From NCBI GenBank assembly GCA_023954415.1, contig JAMLIB010000007.1, positions 62,001 through 126,000 on the forward strand: DNA of 64,000 nucleotides. Direction: 5' to 3'. A program made the position numbers and the translations under genes. Each line of letters begins with the position of its first letter. The first letter of the stretch is position 1. Source of the DNA: Trueperaceae bacterium (GTDB lineage: Bacteria; Deinococcota; Deinococci; Deinococcales; Trueperaceae). Below are positions 47,137 through 54,139 of this stretch, in pieces. The notes below the pieces were generated by a model. That model made no database searches. It worked only from the letters and a program-made list of their open reading frames with translations, and was not told the origin of the DNA.

Positions 47137-48201
47137 GTGCAGGAAGCGTTCGATCTCGGACTCGACAGAGAGCAGGAACAGCGCGCCACCGCGCTCCACG
47201 CACAGGCGCTCATCGTGGACGGCCTCGGGGGCTCAATGCTCATGCGCCCGGCTCCGGACGTCGACGGCGCCGACAGGATCGACCAGTACCGCAGGAGCGG
47301 CGTCGGTGTCAGCAACGAGACCATCGCCATGCCGGGAGAGGACGCGCGGACGACGATCCGGCGCGTCTACGACTACCTGTGTCTCGACGAGGTCGCCAGG
47401 GGCAGGGTGCGCCGCGCGCAGAACGTGGCCGACGTATGGAGCGCCGACGCGGACGGAGTGCTTAGCCTCGTCTACGGACTGCAGGCTGCCGACCCCTTCG
47501 AAGGCGACACCTACCTCGTGAGGATCTTCCAAGAGCTGGGAGTGCGGGTAGCCAACCTCGTGTACAACCAGCGCAACCGTTTGGGCGACGGCTGCATGGA
47601 ACGCGTCGACCAGGGGCTCACGGCGTTCGGGCGCAGCGTGGTCCTCGAGATGAACCGCGTCGGCATGACGGTCGATCTCTCCCACACGGGCGAACGGACG
47701 TCTCTCGACGCGGCGGGTTGCTCGCGCGCGCCCGTCGTGTTCTCCCACTCCTGCGCCAAGGCCCTCACCGACCACCCCCGCAACCTGACGGACGAGCAGA
47801 TCCGGGCCGCTGCGGGGACGGGCGGGCTGGTCGGCCTGTGCCCGCACTCGCAGTTCTGCGAGAAGGAGCGCGGCCTGCGCCCCACCCTGAACGACTTCCT
47901 CGACCACATCGTCTACGTGGCCGAGCTCGTGGGGGTCGAGCACGTCGGCATCGGCACCGACCTGTTCGGCGGCAAGACCCTCGGCGAGTCCGTCTTCCGC
48001 TTCCAGTTCGGGAGCCTGGTGCCGGGCGCCTGGGGCGGGTACGGCATCGACGAGAAGTACGTCGCCGGCTTCGACACGGTGTTCGAATGGCCGAACGTCA
48101 CGCGCGGCCTCGTGGCGCGCGGGTTCAGCGACCAGGAGGTCATCGCCATCCTGGGCGGCAACTGGCTGCGGGTCTTCGAGCAGACCTGGAGCGGCAGATG
48201 A
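47137..48201 (+). CDS. M19 (membrane dipeptidase) homolog, copy B, lacking site-1 zinc ligands
   Basis: A 354-aa homolog of copy A. DLSHTGERT and VFSHSCAK keep the site-2 His residues and GIGTDLF the Asp. The HxD pair is replaced by Leu30 and Gly32 (IVDGLGGSM), and the bridging Glu by Gln116 (YGLQAADP). GTG 47137 was chosen because GGGAG lies 9 bases upstream; GTG 47104 is possible but has no ribosome site, and earlier starts would lie upstream of the promoter. It overlaps the type II AstE gene by ATGA. First gene of the set 5 operon region. Confidence 0.85.
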   Translation: MQEAFDLGLDREQEQRATALHAQALIVDGLGGSMLMRPAPDVDGADRIDQYRRSGVGVSNETIAMPGEDARTTIRRVYDYLCLDEVARGRVRRAQNVADVWSADADGVLSLVYGLQAADPFEGDTYLVRIFQELGVRVANLVYNQRNRLGDGCMERVDQGLTAFGRSVVLEMNRVGMTVDLSHTGERTSLDAAGCSRAPVVFSHSCAKALTDHPRNLTDEQIRAAAGTGGLVGLCPHSQFCEKERGLRPTLNDFLDHIVYVAELVGVEHVGIGTDLFGGKTLGESVFRFQFGSLVPGAWGGYGIDEKYVAGFDTVFEWPNVTRGLVARGFSDQEVIAILGGNWLRVFEQTWSGR

Positions 48202-49187
48202 GCGCCTTCCGTCACCTGGGGCTCGAGGTAGCGCCCGGCGCGCGCGGCGCGACCCGCCTGCCGGTGGCCGACGTGGCGGGCGGCTACTCCCTCAGCGTGC
48301 CGCTCCACGTGCTCAACGGCGCGCACCCGGGGCCGACGTTGATGGTCGTCGGGGTCGTCCACGGCGAGGAGATCTTCGCGATCGACGCCATCCGCACGGC
48401 GCTGGCGAGTATCGACCTCGCGCGGTTGCACGGGACGGTCATAGCGGTTCCGGTAGCGAACCCTCCCGCGCTGGCGGCCAACACCCGTAACAGCCCGCTC
48501 GACATGCTCGACCTAAACCGCCAGTTCCCCGGCAGCGAGGAAGGGTGGCTGAGCCAGCGCATCGCCGCCGCCATCGCCCCGCTCGTCGACCGCAGCGACT
48601 GCCTCCTTCACATCGACGGCGGCGCCATCGAGCGCGTCATCCACTACACCTTCGTGAAGTCGGACGGTTCCGGGAACGGCGTAACGGAGCACCTCTCGCG
48701 GGCTTTCGGGCTCAAGCTCCTCTACCGCGGCTCGCATTCGGAGGGCTCCATCACGAGCTACGCGGCGTCGCGCGGGATCCCGGCGGTCCTGGCCGAGATC
48801 GGCGGCAGCACGCTGTATACCGACCCGCGCTACTTGCAGCGCGCCTCGACCGGGGTGCTCAACGTCATGCGCGCGCTCCATATGCTCGACGGCGCCATCG
48901 TCCGGCCCGCAGAGCAGCAGGTGCTGCTCACTAGGCGCACCCTCGTGCGCGTCCCGGTCGGCGGGATCTTCCACCCCACCGTCGGACTCGAGGTCATCGA
49001 CGGCGAGGTGGCGGGCGGCACCGTGCTCGGCACGGTCATGAACCCTTACTCGCTCGAGCAGGTCGGGGAGATACGCGCGCCTTACGCGCGCTCCGCGCTG
49101 CTCCAGATGCGCGTCCTGCCGTCTGCCGTCCAGCCGGGTGACTACGCCTTCATCATCGCCGACCTCGATTCGGCGGAGCCGGCATGA
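48198..49187 (+). CDS. AstE/aspartoacylase-fold deacylase, type II, copy 2
   Basis: A 329-aa zinc hydrolase: H55-x-x-E58 (VVHGEEIF), H148 (LLHIDGG) and general base E200 (VLAEIGGS), all at nearly the same residue numbers as in the copy at 31269. TRNSPLDMLDLNRQFPGSEEGW is the type II signature. It is coupled to the M19 copy B gene by an ATGA overlap, suggesting that the two proteins act in sequence or together. Confidence 0.88.
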   Translation: MSAFRHLGLEVAPGARGATRLPVADVAGGYSLSVPLHVLNGAHPGPTLMVVGVVHGEEIFAIDAIRTALASIDLARLHGTVIAVPVANPPALAANTRNSPLDMLDLNRQFPGSEEGWLSQRIAAAIAPLVDRSDCLLHIDGGAIERVIHYTFVKSDGSGNGVTEHLSRAFGLKLLYRGSHSEGSITSYAASRGIPAVLAEIGGSTLYTDPRYLQRASTGVLNVMRALHMLDGAIVRPAEQQVLLTRRTLVRVPVGGIFHPTVGLEVIDGEVAGGTVLGTVMNPYSLEQVGEIRAPYARSALLQMRVLPSAVQPGDYAFIIADLDSAEPA

Positions 49188-49332
49188 AGCGCTCGGGCGG
49201 CTCGGGGAACGGCGAGGCGGGGTACGGACCGGCGCGCGACTCGCCGGTAAGGAGGTTCATCTAGGCCGTAGATAATCGACTCCGTTGATAGGCGGGGGTT
49301 GGCAAGACAGACACGCTTCGGAGGTAACGCAC

Positions 49333-50862
49333 ATGCGACGCAGGCACTTGATCCTCACGCTCCTGGCTTCACTGCTACTCTTCAGCTCGTTCGTCCACGC
49401 GCAGAGCGCCGGGCCTACGACCGTGACCATCGCCCTGACGGACGACCCGCCGTCCGGCGACCCGCACAAGACGAGAGGCGCCAACGGCGGTCACCTCCTG
49501 TTCAACCTGTTCGAGGGCCTCGTGCAGTTGAGCGGCGACATGATGTCCGTCACGCCGGCGCTGGCCACCTCGTGGGAGCAGATCGACGACCTGTCGTGGA
49601 GCTTCACGCTTCGCGAAGGCGTCACGTTCCACAACGGCGAGCCGTTCACGGCCGAGTCCGTGCGCTACTCGATCGAGCGCATCCTCGACCCGAACGCCGT
49701 GCGCTTCAACACCGACTTCCGGCAGATCGGCGATGTCGACGTGGTCGACGACTACCACGTGCTCATCCACCTGAAGACGCCGGACCCGGTCTTCATCGCG
49801 AAGATCGCCGGCCTCCACATGGTGCCGCCCGTCTACACCGCCTCCGTCAGCGAGGAGGAGTTCGGGACGCACCCGATCGGCACCGGCCCCTACAAGTTGG
49901 TCGAATGGGTCCTCGGTCAGCGCCTCGTGCTCGAAGCCAACGACGACTACTGGAACGGCCGCCCCAGCGTCGACCGGCTCGTGTTCCGCCCGATCCCCGA
50001 GGCCTCCACGCGCCTCGCGGAGCTCCAGGCCGGCACGGTCGACATCATCACCGGCCTCAACTACGACGCCATCCCGCTCGTCGACGCCGATCCCAACCTG
50101 CGCGTCGAGGCCAACTCCGGGCGCCGCACCGTGATGATGCACATGGACCTGCTCAACGGCGCCAAGCCCCTCCAGGACGTCCGCGTCAGGCAGGCCATGA
50201 GCTACGCCGTCGACAGGCAGCTCCTCATCGACGCCGTCCTGAACGGCTACGGCACGCCCCTCGCGACCATCTTCCGCCCCGACATGGCCGGCTACTCTGC
50301 CGACTTCCAGCCCTACCCGTACGACCCCGAGCGCGCCAAGGAGCTCCTGGCCGAGGCCGGTTACCCGAACGGCTTCTCCATCCGCTTCATGACGAGCGAC
50401 GGCATCGTCAACAAGGGCGTCGAGGTGGCCGAGGCGCTCGCCGCCATGCTCGGCGACGTCGGCATCAAGGTCGAGGTCCTGCCCGTGGCCCTGCAGGTCA
50501 TGCGCGACATGTACATCGGCAACCCCGACCCGGCGGGCGGCAACGTCGAGCCGCTGTTCATGTTCAACTACGGCGCCGCCATCCCCGATGCCACGAGCCC
50601 GCTCAAGGCGCTCGTCCAGACGGGCGGCATCGAGGCCTTCTACAACGACCCCGTCCTGAACGAGCTCGTCGACGAGTACGGCTCCGAGGTCAACGTCGAG
50701 GCGCGCAACCAGGTCGCCCACGAGATCCAGGAGAAGCTCTACAACGACCTGCCGGTCATCGCCCTCTACCTCCAGCTCGACACCTACGGCGTGAACGAGC
50801 GCCTCGACTGGAAGGCCCGCAAGGACGAGTACATCCTCGGCAAGGACATCACGCTCCGCTGA
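49333..50862 (+). CDS. family 5 extracellular solute-binding protein, set 5
   Basis: A 509-aa exported protein. ATG 49333 is preceded by CGGAGGT; the frame is open earlier but would spoil the signal peptide HLILTLLASLLLFSSFVHA. It has LTDDPPSGDPHKTRGANGGHLLFN, VTFHNGEPFTAESVRYSI, PPVYTASVSEEEFG, GTGPYKLVEW and DVRVRQAMSYAVDRQL. By eye it is the closest relative of the set 2 protein. First transport gene of the operon that ends with AtzG/AtzE-like copy 2. Confidence 0.93.
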   Translation: MRRRHLILTLLASLLLFSSFVHAQSAGPTTVTIALTDDPPSGDPHKTRGANGGHLLFNLFEGLVQLSGDMMSVTPALATSWEQIDDLSWSFTLREGVTFHNGEPFTAESVRYSIERILDPNAVRFNTDFRQIGDVDVVDDYHVLIHLKTPDPVFIAKIAGLHMVPPVYTASVSEEEFGTHPIGTGPYKLVEWVLGQRLVLEANDDYWNGRPSVDRLVFRPIPEASTRLAELQAGTVDIITGLNYDAIPLVDADPNLRVEANSGRRTVMMHMDLLNGAKPLQDVRVRQAMSYAVDRQLLIDAVLNGYGTPLATIFRPDMAGYSADFQPYPYDPERAKELLAEAGYPNGFSIRFMTSDGIVNKGVEVAEALAAMLGDVGIKVEVLPVALQVMRDMYIGNPDPAGGNVEPLFMFNYGAAIPDATSPLKALVQTGGIEAFYNDPVLNELVDEYGSEVNVEARNQVAHEIQEKLYNDLPVIALYLQLDTYGVNERLDWKARKDEYILGKDITLR

Positions 50863-50876
50863 GCCCTCGTTTCCAC

Positions 50877-50913
50877 GGCGCCGGCCGGCCTCCTTCCGGG
50901 GCCGGCCGGCGCC
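50877..50913 (+). terminator. intercistronic stem-loop between binding protein and permease, set 5
   Basis: GGCGCCGGCCGGCC (50877-50890) and GGCCGGCCGGCGCC (50900-50913) pair over 14 bp with a 9-base loop, in the 91-base gap before the DppB-like gene. Confidence 0.75.
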
Positions 50914-50953
50914 CCGGCTTTCCGCCAACTTCCACTAGATCCTTCGAGGAGAG

Positions 50954-51871
50954 ATGGGCCGTTACGTAGTCAGGCGTTCATTGCAGGCCGTGTTCGTGAT
51001 CCTGGCCGTGCTGGTGGTCACGTTCATCCTCCTGCGCGCGATAGGCGACCCGGCCAGGCTCCTCGTGAGCCCGGAGGGTTCGCGCGAGAACCTGGCGCAG
51101 ATCCGTCACGCCCTCGGGCTCGACGTGCCGCTGCATGTCCAGTTCGTCCGGTTCATGGCGGATGTCGTCAAGGGAGACTTCGGGAACTCGTTCACGTTCG
51201 GTAGGCCGGCGCTCGGCCTGGTGCTGGAGCGCATGCCGGCGACGCTGCTGCTCACGCTGGTGGCGCTCGGCCTGGCCGTTCCGACGGGCATGCTGCTCGG
51301 CACGGTCTCGGCCGTCAGGCGCAACTCGGTCTACGACAACTTGGCGACCACCCTCGCGGTACTCGGCAGGGCGGTCCCCAACTTCTGGCTGTCGATCATG
51401 CTCATCGTCGTGTTCGGCGCTTACCTGAAGTGGTTGCCCCCCTCGGGCTTCGGCACGTGGCGCCATCTCGTGCTGCCCGCCGTGGCCTTGAGCGCCGGGC
51501 TGGCGGCGATGGTCGCCAGGCTCACGCGCTCGAGCCTGCTCGAGGTCATGGGCCACGACTTCGTGCGCACCGCCAAGGCGAAGGGGCTCACGGAGACCCG
51601 GGTCCTCAACCGCCACGTCATGCGCAACGCGCTCATCCCGATCGCCACGGTCGTCGGTCTGCAGGCGGGCCACCTGCTCGGGGGCGCCATCATCACGGAG
51701 ACTATCTTCGCCTGGCCGGGCGTCGGCAGGCTGCTCACGCAGTCGATCTACAACTACGACTACCCCGTCGTGCAGACGAGCGTCTTCGTCATCTCCGTCA
51801 CCTTCGTCTTCCTGAACCTGGCGATCGACCTCCTCTACGCGCTCATCGACCCGCGCATACGTTATGAGTGA
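50954..51871 (+). CDS. dipeptide-type ABC importer permease (DppB-like), set 5
   Basis: A 305-aa permease with TM1 at about 9-30, IGDPARLLVSPEGS, the coupling loop RTAKAKGLTETRVLNRHVMRNALIP and GGAIITETIFAWPGVGRLL, ending LIDPRIRYE. GAGGAGAG precedes the ATG. It overlaps the DppC-like gene by 8 bases, the same overlap as in set 2. Confidence 0.93.
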   Translation: MGRYVVRRSLQAVFVILAVLVVTFILLRAIGDPARLLVSPEGSRENLAQIRHALGLDVPLHVQFVRFMADVVKGDFGNSFTFGRPALGLVLERMPATLLLTLVALGLAVPTGMLLGTVSAVRRNSVYDNLATTLAVLGRAVPNFWLSIMLIVVFGAYLKWLPPSGFGTWRHLVLPAVALSAGLAAMVARLTRSSLLEVMGHDFVRTAKAKGLTETRVLNRHVMRNALIPIATVVGLQAGHLLGGAIITETIFAWPGVGRLLTQSIYNYDYPVVQTSVFVISVTFVFLNLAIDLLYALIDPRIRYE

Positions 51872-52733
51872 AGCCAAGACCAACAAGCGCCGCCTGACCG
51901 GCCTTCGCATGTTGCTGCGAAGCCGCACCGCCACGGTCGGCGCCGTCATCCTCGTCTGCCTGGCGGCGCTCGCGGCGTTCGCCCCGTTGCTCGCGCCCCA
52001 CGACCCGGCCAAGCAGGACCTGCGGGCCCGCCTCGCGCCGCCGATGTGGGTGGCCAAGGGCACGAACGTGCACGTTCTCGGCACCGACCAGCTCGGCAGG
52101 GACATCCTCTCCCGCGTCATCTACGGAACGCGCATCTCCTTGCTGGTTGGCGTGTCCGTCGTCCTCCTGGCCGGCACGCTCGGCACGCTCCTCGGGCTGC
52201 TCGCCGGCTTCCTGGGCGGCAAGGTCGACGCCATCCTCATGCGCGTCGTCGACGTCTTCCTCGCGTTCCCGTTCCTGCTGCTGGCGATCGTGTTCATGGC
52301 CATGCTCGGCGCCAGTCTCGGCAACATCATCCTGGTACTCGCCATCACCGGCTGGGTGGAGTACGCCCGGGTCGTCCGGGCCCAGGTCCTGTCCGTGCGC
52401 GAGCTCGAGTACGTCACCGCCGCCAGGGCGCTCGGCGCACGCAACCTCGTGATCATGCTCAAGCACGTGCTGCCCAACGTGTTCGCCTCCGTCATCGTCA
52501 TCGCCAGCCTGCAACTGGGCACGGTCATCATCTCCGAGGCCTCGCTCACGTTCCTCGGGTTGGGCATACCGCCCTCGATCCCGACGTGGGGCTCGATGCT
52601 CGCGTCAGGCAGGGAGTACTTCGTCCTGGCCTGGTGGCTCCCGACCTTCCCCGGCCTCGCCATCGTCCTCACGGTGCTGGCCGTCAACTTCCTCGGAGAT
52701 TGGCTGCGCGACGTGTTCGACCCTACGCTCTAG
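51864..52733 (+). CDS. dipeptide-type ABC importer permease (DppC-like), set 5
   Basis: A 289-aa permease with HVLGTDQLGRDILSRVIYGTRISL, six membrane helices, the coupling loop TAARALGARNLVIMLKHVLPN and the ending GDWLRDVFDPTL. The next gene, an AstE-type protein, starts 98 bases later. Confidence 0.93.
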   Translation: MSEAKTNKRRLTGLRMLLRSRTATVGAVILVCLAALAAFAPLLAPHDPAKQDLRARLAPPMWVAKGTNVHVLGTDQLGRDILSRVIYGTRISLLVGVSVVLLAGTLGTLLGLLAGFLGGKVDAILMRVVDVFLAFPFLLLAIVFMAMLGASLGNIILVLAITGWVEYARVVRAQVLSVRELEYVTAARALGARNLVIMLKHVLPNVFASVIVIASLQLGTVIISEASLTFLGLGIPPSIPTWGSMLASGREYFVLAWWLPTFPGLAIVLTVLAVNFLGDWLRDVFDPTL

Positions 52734-52830
52734 CGGAACGCTCGACCACGGTCCCTCGAACAAGACCACCACACGCTGGCGGCCGGCTCTCACACGAGAC
52801 TTCCACCGCCGTCCAGTCATAGGAGTACGC

Positions 52831-53844
52831 ATGGCACTCGCAACCCCTACGAGCCAGAAACCCGGCCGCTCCCACCGCTGGGCGCCCGTCACCACCCGCG
52901 CCTCAGGTGAGACCCTCAGCCTGGCCATCCACACGCTTCACGGCGCCCAGCCCGGCCCGACGCTCGGGCTCTTCAGCACCTCGCACGGCGACGAGGCGTT
53001 CACGGTCCAGGTGATCAAGGCGGTGCTCGACAGGGTGGACCCGGCCAAGCTGCGCGGCACCATCCGGGCGCTGCCCGTCGGCAACCCCGTCGCCTTCGAG
53101 TCGTTCACGCGCTCCACCGGCCAGGGCATGAACACGGACAAGACGAACCTCAACCGCGTGTTCCCCGGCAAGTCGACGGGCTGGCTCACGGAGCAGATCG
53201 CCCACGTCATCAGCGAGGAGTTCGTTCCCGGCCTCGACGCGCTCATCGACTTCCACTGCGGCAACTCCGAGACCGCCATCAACTACGTCCTCCTCGAGAA
53301 CGACCCGAGCGAGGTCGGGCGCAAGTCGGTGGAGCTGTCGAAGCTCTGCGGGAGCGACCTCCTCTACACCGCCCCGACGCCGGAGCAGACGGGCACCCTC
53401 ACCCAGTACGCCAAGAGCCTCGGCATCCCCTCCGTCATCGCCCAGTGGGGCGGCAACGTCACGAACCCGGCCGCGTACGTCGACCGGTGCTTCGTCGGGA
53501 TCAGGAACGTCTTGATCCACCTGGGAATGCTCGAAGGTCAGATCGTGCTTCCCCCGCAGCAGACCATGCTGAGCGGCGCGCGCACGCTCCTCGCGCCCAG
53601 GCACGGCGGCCTCTTCGTGCCCGAGCTCGGCTTCGACCGGCTCTGCGACACGGTGCCGGCCGGCACGGTCCTCGGCCGCGTCTACTCGCCGCACACGTTC
53701 GAGTTGCTCGAAGAGCTCACCGCACCCTACGACCAGACGGTGGTCATCATGTTGCGCGGCACGCTGTCGCGCGTGAACCCGGGCGATTACGCCTACATCC
53801 TCTGCAACGGCGCCACGGCGGAGCCGATCGTCAACGGGAAGTGA
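52831..53844 (+). CDS. AstE/aspartoacylase-fold protein, type I, general-base Glu replaced by Gln
   Basis: A 337-aa protein with intact zinc ligands H52-x-x-E55 (TSHGDEAF) and H142 (LIDFHCGN) and the type I signature NPVAFESFTRSTGQGMNTDKTNLNRVFPG. At the general-base position it has Q205 (VIAQWGGN) where the paralog at 26905 has Glu. An E-to-Q change at this place would normally abolish or greatly slow deacylation. The rest of the protein is well preserved, so it may bind substrate without hydrolysis or use other chemistry. It lies between the permeases and the AtzG/AtzE-like pair. Confidence 0.86.
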   Translation: MALATPTSQKPGRSHRWAPVTTRASGETLSLAIHTLHGAQPGPTLGLFSTSHGDEAFTVQVIKAVLDRVDPAKLRGTIRALPVGNPVAFESFTRSTGQGMNTDKTNLNRVFPGKSTGWLTEQIAHVISEEFVPGLDALIDFHCGNSETAINYVLLENDPSEVGRKSVELSKLCGSDLLYTAPTPEQTGTLTQYAKSLGIPSVIAQWGGNVTNPAAYVDRCFVGIRNVLIHLGMLEGQIVLPPQQTMLSGARTLLAPRHGGLFVPELGFDRLCDTVPAGTVLGRVYSPHTFELLEELTAPYDQTVVIMLRGTLSRVNPGDYAYILCNGATAEPIVNGK

Positions 53845-53932
53845 GCCGTCGGATGACTCGGCGGGTAAGCGCTTACGGTTTCGGAACCAGGAAGTGAGTG
53901 ACCAAGTGGCACATGCGAAGCAAGGTGGCGAC

Positions 53933-54139
53933 ATGGGTACCGGTCTTGACCTCGACCTCGAGCAGGTGAGGCTGCTGCTCAAGCAACAGGGGTACGTGAT
54001 CCCCGAGGAGGAGCTCGTGGAGGTCACGGCCAGCGTGAACGCGCTCATCGAGGGCCTGACGCACCTCGAAGGGTACGGGGAGCTGCAGAACGAGCCGTGG
54101 CCGGTGTTGGTGGGTTACTTGGGAGGCGGCCATGCTTGA
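53933..54139 (+). CDS. AtzG/GatC-like small subunit of an amidase, copy 2
   Basis: A 68-aa protein (LDLEQVRLLLKQQGYVIPEEELVEVTASVNALIEG, later NEPWPVL). ATG 53933 with AAGGTGG upstream gives exactly the length of the copy at 17594. The GTG at 53894 almost touches its only purine-rich site and is less likely. The coding sequence overlaps the amidase start by 8 bases. Conserved positions and context point to the small stabilising partner of an AtzE-type amidase. Confidence 0.75.
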   Translation: MGTGLDLDLEQVRLLLKQQGYVIPEEELVEVTASVNALIEGLTHLEGYGELQNEPWPVLVGYLGGGHA

